NCBI GenBank assembly: GCA_965240325.2
Contig: OZ251229.1
Coordinates: 2,480,001 to 2,544,000, forward strand
Source of the DNA: Rebecca billardiae RCC1528
Lineage: Eukaryota > Haptophyta
DNA: 64,000 nucleotides
Direction of reading: 5' to 3'
The position numbers and the translations under genes were made by a program. The notes below the pieces were generated by a model. It was given only the letters and a program-made list of their open reading frames with translations. It had not been told where the DNA came from and made no database searches. Below are positions 30,187-42,716 of this stretch, one piece after another (within the stretch, counting starts at the first letter, position 1; the number at the start of each line of letters is the position of its first letter).

Positions 30187-30771
30187 TGGCCAGTGAGCAG
30201 AAAACGCCGCTTTGTGGCATATCAAAACTCCAGAAGTTTCGACATCAGGCCGAATCGACAGTCGTGCTAATGAGGGCTTAAGGTCTTAATAACGAATAGC
30301 AATAGCAAACCAAGATCCGTTTATTGTCATTTGCAAACTCACTTGGTTGCAAAATGAAGCGGTATTTGCGCGCAGCCGATATGATACGCGTCATCACGGC
30401 CAATTTCAACAGGCAGCATTGCGGGTAATATACTAATATGTGTGCTTCGATTCATGAGGGAACCGATTTTTTCGACAACTTCGACCATCTTCGTCGCGCT
30501 AAAACTTATTAACGGATACCTCCCTAATTTGCCTCGCTCCGTCGAATCATCAGTAATCAATCACGAGGGTAATGACTCACTGATGAATACACCCCCGACA
30601 GCCGATACTAATCGAAACTCGTGTAGCCAGCTGGCGAGCGGCAAGGGCATCATCTGGCTTCGGCCCTTCGGGATCTGGCACCGAACTGCAATCTGCTGAT
30701 CTGCAATTGCATGCATGCAAATTGCAATGGCCGATGGCCGCGGCCTGGCCCGGCACGACGTGGCCGTCAAC
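30187..30771. other. AT-richer intergenic interval
   Basis: Lies between the histidine kinase start and the channel stop, both minus strand, so it holds the channel 3' UTR and the kinase promoter. A perfect 14-base palindrome, TTGCATGCATGCAA, sits at 30707-30720 inside a run of TTGCAATT-like words. Confidence 0.5.
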
Positions 30772-33478
30772 TCATCGGAGCGACGGCCGGGCACTCCGAG
30801 GCGGCTGCTCGTCGAGCGCGGCGCGCACCGTCTGGGCACGCCTGCTCGGGCTCAGCGTCGCGCTCGCCGCACCGAGCACGCGCTTCCCGCCGCGGAGGAG
30901 CGGCGAGCCGGTGGGCGTCGAGAGGCTGAAGCGCGCCGATCCGCGCGCGCATCGCGCGCCGCTGGCGCTGCCCTCGATCTCGTCGGCGCGCGCCTCGGGC
31001 GCGACGCGCATGCGCGCGCCGGCCGTGGTCGGCTCGCGCGCGACGTACCCGCGCCACGCCGCCTGCACGTACGACGCCGCGTAGAACGTGGAGACCTCGC
31101 CGCACGCCGGCCGGTCGCGGTTGAGCGCCGAGAGCGACGGGAAGGCGCGCTCGGCGCGGTCGGCGATGTACTTGCGCTCGCCCTTCTCGCCAAGGTCGAC
31201 GCCGTACCTGCGCCTGGCGCACGCGTACAGCACCGCGTGCATGTGCACGACGCCGCCGTGGTCGGGCACGCGCAGGTCGCGCACGTGCGCGAGCACGTCC
31301 GCGCGGTTCATCTCGGTGCCGAGCAGCCCGAGCGGCGGCGGCACGGTCATGAGCAGCGAGGCGAGGTGGCGCGAGTGCATGGTGTAGCTCGGCGCCGTGC
31401 CGTCGCGCAGGTCGAACTCCGCCCACGCCTCGACGAACTGCCGCAGGTGCATCGGCGTGATCGGCGCCTCGTACTCCTCGGTCACGTCCTCGAAGTTCTC
31501 GAGGATCACCGCGATGAAGAGGTTGAGCATGAACACCGTGCACAGGATGTAGTACGAGGCGAAGTAGACGATGGCGAGCGCGGGCGAGACGCGGTAGCAG
31601 TCGTGCATCAGCCCGTTCCAGCTCTCGCCCGTCGCGCAGCGGAACAGCGTGAGCAGCGCGAGCCCGAACGACTCGAAGTTCGCCCACTCGTTGATGAACT
31701 CGTAGTCGGTCGTGTCGGCCGAGAGCAGCTGCGGCACGGAGCCGCGCACGCCGTGGAAGAGCTGCACGCCAAAGATGGCGTACACGCAGATGAGCAGCAG
31801 CAGCAGCGAGCCCACGTTCACCAGCGCCGGCGCCGAGAGGAAGAGCGTCTTGAACAGCTTCGTCAGCTTGCGGAACTGACGGAGCTGCGCGGCGCGGGCG
31901 CGCGCGCGCGCGCGCGCGAGCGAGGGGAGCGGCCGGGGGGCGGACGCGCGGCGGCGGCGGTGGCGGCGCGCGGCGCGAGCGATGGAGGCTGAGCCGAGCG
32001 CGTGCGCGCGGCCGGCAGCACCCCCGCCAGCCCGCCTCGCCCCTCGCCCGGCGCGCGCGCGCGCGCGCGCGCGCGCCGCACCAGCCGGAGCAGCCGCGCG
32101 ACACGGAAGATCCTGAAGACGCGGATCAGCACCGGGCTGAGCGCCAGGTTGTCGACCGCCGCCGCGTCGAGCAGCGCGTCGGCAATCGACACGAGCACGA
32201 GCGCCAAGTCGAAGCGGTTCCACCGGTCGGAGAGGTAGTCGCGCACGCCGTACGCGCCGGCCTTGAGCAGCGCCTCGAGGAGGAAGAGCGCCGAGAACGC
32301 GTACCCCGCCCAGTACAGCGCGAGCGAGAGCTCCGCCGGCTGCTCGAGGTGCACGACCGCGAGCGCGAGCGCGTTGAGCGCGATGCAGCACGCGACGCCC
32401 ACCTCGAACGGCCGGCCCTCGACGAGCGTGAAGAGCGCGGAGCGCACGGCGGAGACGGGGCGGAGCATGCGCGCGGGCACGCGCAGCGCGAGCATCATGT
32501 GGTTCATCTCGACCCACTCGCGCTGCTCCGCGGTGAGCAGCACCGAGCCCGTCGCCTCGCCCTTGATCTTGTTGAACTGCTCGATCACCACGCCCACGAA
32601 CAGGTTGAGCATGAAGAACGCGCCGACCACGATCCACGTGATCGAGAAGATGGCGGCGGGCGGGTTGACGTCGCGGCTCGGGCCGACGTCGACGGCGTGC
32701 GGCGAGGCGTCGATCGTCGCGAACATCGCGTCGGGCCACATCTCGAGCGTCGTCATCTCGAAGAGCAGCAGCGTCGAGTTGCCGATGAAGTCGAAGTTGC
32801 CCACGGCCGGGTTGGACCACACGCGCGGCTCGCGCGCGCCGCGCGCGCCAAACTCGCCGACGCACGCGTCGCGCTCGTGCACGCTCGGGTCGGAGCACGC
32901 GCCGAGGCGGCCGGCAAAGAGCTGCACGCCGAGGATGCCGAAGACGAGCAGGAAGAGCAGGAAGATCAGCGTCACGTTCGACACGGCCGGCACCGAGCGC
33001 CACAGCACGTCGATCACCACCTTCATGCCCGGGTTGCGCGAGATGAGCCGCAGCGGCCGGAGCGCGCGCAGCGCGCGCAGCGCGCGCAGCATGCTCAGCT
33101 CGTTGGAGCCGTCGACCGCGAGCTCGGAGAGCGCGAGGCCGACGATCGAGACGGCGACGACGAAGAAGTCGAGGCAGTTCGCCGCGTCCTTCAGGTACGC
33201 CCTGCGCGTGAGCAGGAAGCCGTGCGCCACCACCTTGAGGCCCATCTCGACGCTGAAGAGGGCCGTCAGGAGAATGTCAAGGACGAGCAGCGCGCGCTGC
33301 CGCGTCGGGTCGAGCTCGAGCGGCGAGTCGAGTACGAGCGCGACGGACGAGACGACGATCAGCACCATCACCACCTGCTCGAAGCGCGCGTGCCGCACGA
33401 CGCGCGTCGCGACCACCCGCACCGGGTGCGTGGGGCCGAAGAGCAGCAGAGTCCGCTCTTGCTCCGCCGCCGCCTCCT

Positions 33479-33515
<37 letters not shown>

Positions 33516-36388
33516 TGACGGGCTGGACTCCGTCGAGGCGGGCCGGTCCGGCGGCGCGGGCGAGGCGGCATCCGCGGCGCCGGCACTGCGCGGCGGCGTG
33601 GCGGGGACGAGGGCGCCGCCGCCTGCCGCGGCCGGCGTGGCGCTCGCAGCGGGTGCGCCCTCGGCGGGCGGCGCGCGGCTCGCGCCGCCGCGCGCGTCCG
33701 CGCCGCTCGCGCGCGGCGCGGCCATTCGGCGCTCTGAGGCGCGCTGCGTCCGCTGCAGCGAGCGGAGCAGGCGGCTCTCGGTGCCCGTGGTCGAGCGGCG
33801 GAACAGCCCGCGTCTTCGCCGCGCCCCGGCCGCCGCGGGCGCAGCCGCGGGCGCGGACGCCTCGGGCGCGCCCGCGCGGCCGGCCGGTTGGCGCGGCGGC
33901 GGCGGCGCGTCGGCCGCCGGCTGCGCGTCTCGCGACGGCACGCGCCTGCCTGCCGAGTTGCCAAACGTGCCCTTCACGCTGGCGAGCATGCGCCGCGTGT
34001 ACTCCTGCTTGCTCGCCTCCGTCTGCGCCTCCTCCGTCGACTCGAAGTTGGAGAGCAGGATCGCGACGAACAGGTTGATCAGCACGAAGTTGCCCACGAC
34101 CACGAGCGCGAGGAAGTACACGTACGCGGGCGAGGTCGGGCGCGCGCTCGCCTGCAGCGCGCCGATCGTGTCGAAGAACACTTCGTTCCAGTTCTCGCCT
34201 GCCGCGCGGCTCGGCGCGCGCGCGTGTGAGCGCGAGCGAGCGCGCGCGCGAGCGCTTCCCGGCGAGCCCGCCCGCGCCGAGCGCGACCACGGCCCGCCCG
34301 GCCGCGCGCATCCAGACGGCGCGGTCGCGGCGCGGGCGCGGCGAGCGCGCGGCGCGGGCGCGCACCGGAGATGACGACAAAGATGGTGATCATGGACCAC
34401 GCGAGGCTGTTGAAGTTGGTGTGCGGCGTCTCGGCGAGGACCGCGGGCACGCGCGGGTCGCCGTGGATCGTGCCGAACATCTGCATGCCGAGCAGCGCGA
34501 AGATGAACATGATGAGCAGCAGGATGCCCGCCAGATAGGCGATCGAGTTCAGACTGTCTAGGACGGTCTGCAGCACGAGCTGCAGGCCCGTCCACGAGCG
34601 CGCGAGCTTGAAGACGCGCATCAGGCGGAAGGTGCGCAGGACGGAGAGCTTGCCCGGCGTCTGCACCGCCGACTGCGCCAGCACGATCTCGACGAGCGAC
34701 ACCGCGACCACCACCGCGTCGAAGATGTTGAACCGGTCGGCCACGTACCGCGCGACGCCGAGCCCGGCCAGCTTGAGCAGCAGCTCGAGGCCAAACAGCC
34801 CGGTCAGCACGTAGTTGGCGAGCTCGAGGGCGCGGGCGAGGTCGGCGGGCATGCCGTGGTACTCGCACGCCATCAGCACCGTGTTCACCACGATCAGCGC
34901 CGTCACCGCCTGCGTGAACCGCGCGCTCGAGATGACGGCGTGCGCGGCGTTGTGCGGCGCGGCCGCGGCGGCGGCGGCGCGCGCCGCCTCTTGCGCCGCC
35001 TCGCGCGCCGCCGCCGCCTCCTGCTCGGGCGAGACGCTCTTGCGCGTGTTCTCGAAGGAGAGGAAGATGACGGCAAGGAAGAGGTTGACCACGAAGAACG
35101 CGAGGAAGCCCACGAGCACCACCATGAAGAGCACGCCGCCCGCGTCCGAGTGCCCCGCCATGAGCATGTACGTCGTGTCCACCCACCCCTCGAGCGTGAG
35201 CGCCTGGAAGATGTTGTACACGGCCGCGCCGATGTTGTCGAAGTGGGTGACGCCGTGGTTCGGGTTGTACGGCGGCGCGAGCGCCTGGCGGCAGAGCTGG
35301 CCCGCCGGGCACCGGTAGTGCGCGGTCAGCGCCTCCGGGCACACCACCGGCGCCGAGCGCCACGCGTGCGCGTTGACGCCGCAGTAGCACACCGCCGCGT
35401 CGTCGACCGGCTCGGCCGCGGACGCCGACTCGTAGCACCGGTACCGCAGCGAGCCCATGAAGAGCTGCACGCCGACGACGCCGAAGAGCGAGAGCGCGAA
35501 GAGGAAGAGGAGCACCACGTTCGCCATCATCGGCACCGCGTCGATCAGTGACTGCACGATCACGCGCATCCCGCGGATGCGCGTGATGGTGCGCAGCGGG
35601 CGGAACACGCGGATCGAGCGCACCGCCGACACGTTCTCAAACTGCGGCAGCAGCGCGAGCCAGCCGAAGACGACGACGGCGAAGTCGATCCAGTTCCACC
35701 CGTCGCGCAGGAAGGCGCCCTGCGGCAGCAGGATCCCCATCGCCAGCACCTTCATCACCATCTCCGCCGTGAAGAGGATCTGGAACGCGAGCTCGAGCGG
35801 CTGCGCCCACGGCAGCGGCTCCGTCCACGGCTGCTGCAGCGCGAGGAAGAGACAGTTGACGCAGATGAGCGCGAGGACGACGCGGTCGAACCAGGGGAGC
35901 TCGATCAGCGCGATGATCGCGCGGCGCACCGGGTTGTGCGGCGCGAGGCACAGCAGCACTCGCCCGTGGTACGAGCGCAGCCGCGTGGTGTACGGCTCGA
36001 CGCCGGCCCAGTCGGCGGCCGGCTCGCCGTCCGAGCGCGAGCCGCGCGAGGAGCGGACGAGGCTGCTCAGGCCGAACGAAGGCGTGCGCCGGCGGTCGGT
36101 GACCGCGGATCCGACTGGCACGGGCATCCCCGTGAAGCTCGACGCCCTCGACGGCGGGCTGCGCGCCGTCGACGAGGTCCGCACGAGCCGGAGGATCGGG
36201 AGCGCCTTACGGCTGATCCGCCCCCAGCTCGTGTGGCCCCGCTCGGCGAGCACGGCGGGCTCGGCGGAGGCTGGCGGCGCCTCTGGCAGAGGCAGCACGT
36301 TGCCATCCTCGTCGAGCTGGTGCACGCGGCGCGAGCTCGGGGAGCCTCCTAGACGTAATGGCCTTGGCGGGTTGCTGGCGGTCGCCAT
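30772..36388 (-). CDS. four-domain voltage-gated calcium channel alpha subunit
   Basis: Three exons, 36388-34366, 34198-32082 and 31884-30772, give 1750 residues. Four repeats of six membrane helices each carry an Arg-rich S4, for example VRSIRVFRPLRTITRIRGM, LRTFRLMRVFKLARSW and LRALRALRALRPLRLI. The first splice restores the domain II pore (ISG + ENWNEVFF); the second completes S4 of domain IV (RLLRL + LRQFRKLTKL). The pore loops read LTLEGW, SGENWN, TTLEMW and CATGESW, so the filter is Glu-Glu-Glu-Glu as in Cav channels, not DEKA (Nav) or EEKE (NALCN). The tail has the Cav-type pre-IQ segment (PPLGLLGTEM) and an IQ-like VQAAWRGYVARE for calmodulin. The II-III loop is long, with a poly-Ala run. 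In algae such channels drive flagellar responses and Ca2+ signalling. ATG 36388 has A at -3 and G at +4. Confidence 0.92.
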
Positions 36389-36748
36389 CCTAACGACTAC
36401 CGCCGCGCGCGCGCCCCTCTGTCGGTCCGGGTCCACCCCGGACTGTCTTCGTGAGGCCGAGACGCAGAGACGCAACCGCTCGCCAGCTGCGGCAACGGAC
36501 TGACAACAATCTCACTCGGTCCGGGTCTCGTCGAGTCTCCGCGCGCCTTTTGCACGGCGTTGCTCTCGCGTAACGTCGCGTATTCGCTCGCCGGGACACC
36601 GTTAGAAAAGTTGTTTCGCGTCCCTTTGCCCTTGATCATGAGCTGCTCTCACTGAGCTACCAGGGCCGTGAGCTGCCAGGGAGTGCTCGTCGGCTGCAGC
36701 GCGGCGGCGTCTCGAGCGCGCGGAGGAGGCGCCTCGCGCGGGGGGAGG

Positions 36749-39700
36749 ATGCCGCTCCCTTCGGAGGACGAGACCGCCCAGATGGTGTACGTGGATGACG
36801 ACGTGTACGCCAGCGTCCACCACGAGCGGCGGCGCTCCATCTCGCAGAGCCTCGCCAAGCTCATGTCGGCGAAGAACAATGCGATCCGCGAGGTGGCGTC
36901 GCTCGCGATCGCGAGCCAGATCGAGGTGGACTGGAAGATGCGGCAGGTCTTCCAGGACGATAACGACCTGGTGAACGCGGTGGTGTACAACCTCCGCGCG
37001 CCCGAGGACGAGATCCGCCTCAACTGCGTCAAGTCGTTTGCGTCGCTCGCGCGCAACAAGGCGGTGGCGAGCGCGCACGCGCCCAAGGCGCTGCCGCCGC
37101 TGTGCACGATGCTGCAGGAGCGGCCGGGCACGGCGCCGGCGGCGGTGCGCGCGGAGGCGCACGCCGAGCCGTCGGCCGCCGCGCCCGCGCCCGCCTCGGT
37201 GCAGGAGCAGGCCGCCCTCGCCATCTCGACCGCGCTGCAGTTTGAAGCGCCGCAGGGCGCGCTCAAGCCCAAGCACGCGCGCCGCATCATCGAGCTGATC
37301 GGCAGCGGGACGGGGGCGGCGCGGATCTCGGCGGTCGAGTCGGTGGAGGAGGTAGCGCGCCACCTGCCCATGCGCAAGTTCATGGCGCAGCGCACCGACG
37401 CCGTCGACGAGCTCGTGCACATGTACGGCGCGGCCGAGGACGGCTCGAGCGCGAGCGAGCAGTCGTTCCGCGCGCTGCTGCGGATCGGCGAAGACGCGCT
37501 GCCGCAGATCGTGGAGATGCTGCTCGGCAAGATGGAGGAGAGCCTGTCGGGCGAGGACTTCTCCGTCACGATGCGCCTCATCACGCGCGTCGCGCAGCTC
37601 CTCCCGCGCCTCGTCCGCGAGAAGCCGGAGCTGGCGGCGCAGATGGCAAGCCTGCAGCCGGCCGCGTTTGTGTGCGAGAAGATGCTGCACGCGGCCGACC
37701 GGCCGCAGCGCGTGGCGGCGGTGCAGCTGCTCGACCTGCTCGGGCCGCGGATGCTGGACAAGATGGCGCGCGCGCCGGCGATCACCACCGTCACCAAGCT
37801 GCTCACCGACGGCTGGGACACGGGCGCGTCCGCGCGCGTGCTCGCCGTCCTCGTCGACCCGATCGAGTCGGCCGCGCCCGTCCTGCGCGCGTTCGTCAAC
37901 GCGACCAAGCCGGGCGTGCCGATCTCGCCGGGCGTGCGGCGGGCGGTGGTCGAGGTGCTGCTCGGCGCGGTGCGCAACGAGGGCGACCGCGCGTGCCGCG
38001 CCATCGCCACGCAGCCCGGCCTGCTCACCTGCATCGTCGCGTCGATCTCGGCGCGCGCGGACGTGGACACCACGTCGCTCGCGCTCGGCCTCGTGCAGGC
38101 GCTCGGCGAGTCGGACGCGCAGAACATCGGCGAGATGCTGATGCTCAGGTCGCCGCCGGGCGGGCTGCTCACGCCGCTCGTGCACCTGCTCGAGCACTTC
38201 CGCGGGCTCCGCGCCGACACCAAGTTCGCGTACACGCCGGCGGTCGGCGCCGACCCGCGCCGCCTGGATGACGCTCGCGGCCGGCACGCTAAGCTGGAGG
38301 CGCACGTGGCGGTGACGCTGCAGGCGGTGGAGATGATCGAGGGCGCGATGGGCGCGATGTCCGAGGCGCAGCGCATGTCGATCTGCGAGTCCCTCCCGCC
38401 GCTCCTCGCCGAGCTCGTGTACACGCCCATCCTCGCGATCCAGGCGACAGGCACCCGCTGCCTAGCTGCACTCACGGCGCTTCCCGGAAACCTCTACCAC
38501 CTGCTGAAGGAGCCGAAGGAGGAGAAGAAGGCCAAGGGGCTGAAGGGGGCGAAGGGGGCGCAGAAGGGGGCGGGGCCGCCCGAGCCCAAGCCGGGCAAGG
38601 TGCGCATCCCCGGCACCATCGACTCGCCGGGCACGGTCGTCGCGCTCAGCGCGCTCGCCGAGATCCTGTGCGCGGCGCACGGCGCGCTGATTGCGCTGCG
38701 CAAGCGCGACTTGGAGGAGAAGGCGGCGCGGATCGAGGAGGCGAAGGAGAAGCGGCGGCTGGCGCGCGTGCGCGCGCGCGCGGTCGCGCTGGGCCTCGCG
38801 CCGCCCGCCCCCGTGCGCGCGTCCACCGCGCCCGCGGGCGCGCTGCGCCCCGGCCGGCGGCCGAGCGTCGGCTCGGAGCGAGCGGGCGCGGGCGGCGCGC
38901 AGCAGGGCGAATCGTTCAGCTCCAAGGGCGGGGGGCGGGCGGGCGGGGCGAGGGTGACGCTCACCGCCGAGGCGCTCGAGGGCCTGGGCTCCGGCGCCGA
39001 GCGCGCGCAGGCCGCCGTGCACACGCTCGGCAAGAAGCCCAAGAAGGCGCGCGCACCCAAGCCCAAGGCAGGCAGGCCGGGCGAGCGCGGCGGCGCGCGC
39101 AAGGGCGGCAAGGGCGGCGCGCCCAAGCCTCCGGCGGACGACCTGGACGGGCTGCCGATGCTCGAGCGGCGGGACTCGAGCAGCTCGATCGCGTCGACCG
39201 CGGTCGCCAGCGTCTGGGGCGCCGTCTCCGAGGCCGACTCCGCCGCGCGCTCCGAGTACGAGCAGGAGGAGGAGGAGCAGGCGACGCCTCTTCACGACCC
39301 GGTGATTGCGCTTGGCGCCGAGATCGGCGAGCCTCAGAACCGGCTGCTTGCGCTCAAGGTGCTCGAGGACGCGTGCACGGCGTTCAACGACGTGTGCCGG
39401 CGCGAGATCGGGCGGGACTTCTGCGCGCTCCGCCTCCACCTGCCGCACATGCTCGCGCGCGTGTACATGGGCGAGCACTCGCAGCGCTGCCGCGAGGAGT
39501 GCGCCGCTTCGCTCGTCAACCTCGCGGCCGTGCCGTCTGGGCATGTGCGCTTCGCCGCCAGCTCGGTGCTGCAGGGCGTGACGGCGACGATGCTGCGCGA
39601 GGCGAACGAGCACCAGCGCGAGCGCGCGATCGTGCTGATCCGCAACCTCGCCAAGCAGTCCACGCGCGCGTGCGAGGCGCTCGCCAGCTTCCCCGAGGTG

Positions 39701-41690
39701 CTGAAGGGACTTGCGCGCCAGCTGCTCGCGCCCGAGACAACGATCATGCACGCGGCGGTCGCGGCGCATGCGCTGCTGCTGCGCGCGCCCGCCGTCGCGT
39801 CGAGCGTGCTCGAGGCGTGCGGCAAGGAGGCGCTGGAGGGGCTGGTCGTCGCGACCGAGTCGAACAAGCCCGCCGTGCGCCACGACGCCGTCTACTCCAT
39901 CTCCAGGCTGCTCTCCGGCGGCGGCGACGAGCGGCTGCGCATGCCGCTCGCCATCCAGCACGGCCGCACGCAGACGCACCTCGGCGCCGCGCTGCTCAAG
40001 ACGGACGTGCGCGGGAACAAGTCGGTGCTGCAGGCGCTGCAGCGGCTGGCGGAGGGGGTCGGGCTCGCGCGGCACTCGCCGCTCGTCACCGGCGCCGTCG
40101 AGGCGCTCTCCGAGCTCGCCGTCCTCCACCCCGTCGAGCTCGACCTCGTCGCGCTCGACCAGGCGAAGCAGCAGAAACACGGGCCGAGGCGCAAGGGGCG
40201 CATCACCACGTACTCGCTCAAGGAGATCTCGCGCAAGGAGGAGAAGGGGAAGGTGGTGGGGCCGGCGGCGGCGAGCGCGGCCGCGGCGAGCGCGCCGCCG
40301 GGCGCGCGCGCGCCGCCGAGCAGCGCGGCGTCGCGCAAGCTCTCGCTCGTCTCGGAAGAGGACGGCGGCGGCGGCGGCGCGAGTGCCGGGCCTGAGGGCT
40401 CGTTCGGGAAGCGACGATCGATGCGCACCGCCGAGCCGCTGCGCTCGTCGTGGGGCTCGGTGCGCAGCGCGTCGCGGGTCGCGGGCAGCGCGTCGGTGCG
40501 CTCGATGTCCGCCGAGAGCACGCGCGCGCTCGGCCACGCCTCCTCCGACGGCATGCCCCGCCTCTTCAAGGCGCCGCGCCGCGAGACGCTCGCGCAATCG
40601 CGCGGGGAGTACATGCGGCGCGTCGTGTGCGCCGAGATCGCGCTCATCGTGGGCAAGGCGCCCGGCGGCGGCCCGCTCAAGGCGCTGCTCAACACGCTGG
40701 ACGGGGACGACGACACGACGCGGGTGCGCGCGCCGCACCGCCCGCGCCATCCGCGCGCCGCGCGCCGCGCCGCGCCGAAGCGCGCTCGCGCTCACCCTCG
40801 CACCGCCGCCGGCTCTGCGCGCCCGTGCGTCGGCGTCGCGGCCGCGCGCCGCCGCCCGCGCAGACGGACGCGGCGATGAGCCTGGCGGACCTGGCGGTGC
40901 ACAAGCACAACGCGCAGAAGCTGGGATCCCCGCAGATCCTCGCCATCTTCGAGCGCGCGCTCGTGCACATGGAGCAGCGCGGCGGGCCGCACTACCTGCT
41001 CCGCGCCGCCATGTTCCGAATGTTTGCAAACATGGCGGCCGCACACCCGATGGACGACCTCGCGCGCATGCTCAGCCGCTACCTGCCCAGGCTCGTCGAG
41101 TACTGGAACGCGGACTACCAGCCGCTGCGGGTGCGCGCGCGCACGCCGGCTGCTTCGCGCGCCGCGAGCGCCCGCGCAGCCCGGGCGCCCCGCGCGGAGG
41201 TCCGGCGCAGCTGCACGCGGCCGAGCCGCCCGACTCATCCGCGCGGCTCCGGCGCGCGCGACTGCGCGCCGAGCAGAGCAACGCGCTGCACGCCTTCGCC
41301 AACATCTGCTCGATCAACAAGCACCTGGTGCAGAGCACGATCGCCGCGGCGACGGACTGGCACCTCCACCTCGCGATGGTGTTCGAGTCCGCCGTCGACG
41401 ACCCGCTCGACCCGACGCTCAGCGTGATGATGGACGGCGCATGCAAGGTGCTCACGGCGCTCATCACCAACTCGGAGAACCTGGAGTACTTCTCCAAGAA
41501 CACGCTCATCGTGACGATGCTGCTGCAGTTCATGTGCGCGGACCCGTTGCGCTCGCGCAAGGAGGCGGCGTGGGCCATCGCCGGGCTGTGCCCGCTCTCC
41601 TCCACCGGCGTGCTCGTCGTCGGCGGGGCAGCCGCGCGCACGGTCGGGCGGTACAACGACCAGCAGAAAAACGTGCTGCGTATCGGCTGA
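36749..41690 (+). CDS. large armadillo/HEAT-repeat protein
   Basis: Three exons, 36749-40723, 40864-41130 and 41277-41690, give 1551 residues; joins are in frame and all introns start GTGCGC. Helical armadillo-type repeats fill residues about 30-600 (NAIREVASLAIASQIEVDW, EDEIRLNCVKSFASLARN, VQEQAALAISTAL), about 850-1150 (REECAASLVNLAAVPSGHV, AVRHDAVYSISRLL) and the spliced C-terminus (NALHAFANICSINKHL, SRKEAAWAIAGLCPL). Between them lie a Lys/Gly-rich disordered segment (about 600-830) and a Ser-rich one (about 1170-1270). No catalytic motif is seen; a scaffold or adaptor role is inferred, perhaps ciliary given its neighbours. The exon 3 acceptor is ambiguous: 41274 or 41277, differing by one Gln. 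It is divergent from the calcium channel, 360 bp between start codons. Confidence 0.85.
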
Positions 41691-42098
41691 TGAGGTGCTG
41701 TAGATCGCGCACATGAGAGAGAGAGAGAGGCGGCGAGCGGGCGTCGTCGCAGCGTGCTGAACGTAGTAGTCAGCATATCAGTTGATCATCGAGCCACCGT
41801 GTCCGATGTTACGACCGGCCTCTCTAGAGTCTCTGACGGTCGTGGCGACGTATAACATTGACGATTTAATGATATATATGATGATGAATATTTATAGTAT
41901 GATGCATATCCGATCTATATGATGATCTACCTCGTCCGAGGAGTAGAACAATCTGCTGAGTTTCACTCAGCACGCGCGAGCTTTCATATACCAACACTCG
42001 TTCGATCAAGTCATCTAGTCATACAGTGTCACACATCATCCGATGATGATTCTTATGAATCATCGGATTGCCCCGAGTCCGCGCAGTGCGCTCAACGC
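41691..42098. other. intergenic, convergent 3' ends
   Basis: Holds a GA-rich run at about 41713-41730, TGATGATGA/TATATATGATGATG words around 41860-41935, and an inverted repeat near 42037-42066 (CCGATGATGATTC, TTAT, GAATCATCGG) just before the light-harvesting gene stop, which could form a transcript-end hairpin. Confidence 0.45.
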
Positions 42099-42716
42099 TT
42101 AGTTGAACGGCACCGGCGAGCCGAGGAGCGAGTTGATGATGTACGGGTTGCCGTCGAGCTTCTCGTGCACCATCAGCGCGAGGATGCCCATCTGCGCCGC
42201 GCGGCCGTTGTTCAGCTCGATCGCGCGCTTCTGGAGCTTGGTCTCCTCGTCGAACGAGTCCCAGCCAAAGTCGAGCGCGCCGTTGCGGAAGTCACCGACG
42301 AACTCGCCATCGCCGAGGTCCTTCATGACCGCGAGCTCGAGGAAGCCAACGAACGCGAAGATCTGCGCGAGGCCCGCCGCCGGCACGACCGAGAGCGCCG
42401 CGAGGCCGTTGGGCACGTCAGCGAACGGCAGGCCGTACGCGAGCTCGCCCGGGAGGCGGATGCCGGCCGACGTCACGACGTGGCCGAGCACGGCGAGCAT
42501 GCAGATGCGGCCGTGCTTGATCTCGACGAAGCGGAGGCGGTCGAAGCGCTCCTGGTCCGCGCCGTCGAGCAGGTTCAGCGGATCGATGAAGCCGAGGGGC
42601 GGCTGCGCGCCGAGCTCCGACTCGAAGCCCATCGACACCGCCGCGCGCGACGCCGACGGCGCGCGCATCGCCGGGCCGTTGAAGGCGAGGGCAGAGACGA
42701 GGATCTGGGCGAACAT
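42099..42716 (-). CDS. fucoxanthin chlorophyll a/c light-harvesting protein, copy 1
   Basis: 205 residues, one exon, start ATG 42716. The leader MFAQILVSALAFNGPAMRAP combines a short signal sequence with an Ala-Phe transit start for a secondary plastid. Helix 1 carries the chlorophyll-binding signature RFVEIKHGRICMLAVLGH, helix 3 its counterpart RAIELNNGRAAQMGILAL. A middle hydrophobic segment (LSVVPAAGLAQIFAFVGF) is helix 2. The length is normal for FCP/Lhcf proteins of haptophytes and diatoms, which bind chlorophyll a/c and fucoxanthin in thylakoids and feed the photosystems. It is identical in sequence to the copy at 43220 and transcribed away from it. Confidence 0.95.
   Translation of the reverse strand: MFAQILVSALAFNGPAMRAPSASRAAVSMGFESELGAQPPLGFIDPLNLLDGADQERFDRLRFVEIKHGRICMLAVLGHVVTSAGIRLPGELAYGLPFADVPNGLAALSVVPAAGLAQIFAFVGFLELAVMKDLGDGEFVGDFRNGALDFGWDSFDEETKLQKRAIELNNGRAAQMGILALMVHEKLDGNPYIINSLLGSPVPFN

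Noticed and set aside
36601-36672. tRNA-like 5' half on the minus strand (GGCCCTGGTAGCTCAGTGAGAGC)
   Set aside because: The D-arm/A-box part looks right, but the anticodon stem does not pair into a seven-base loop with U33, and there is no GGTTCGA T-arm. At most it is a tRNA-derived fragment in the 5' region of the armadillo gene.
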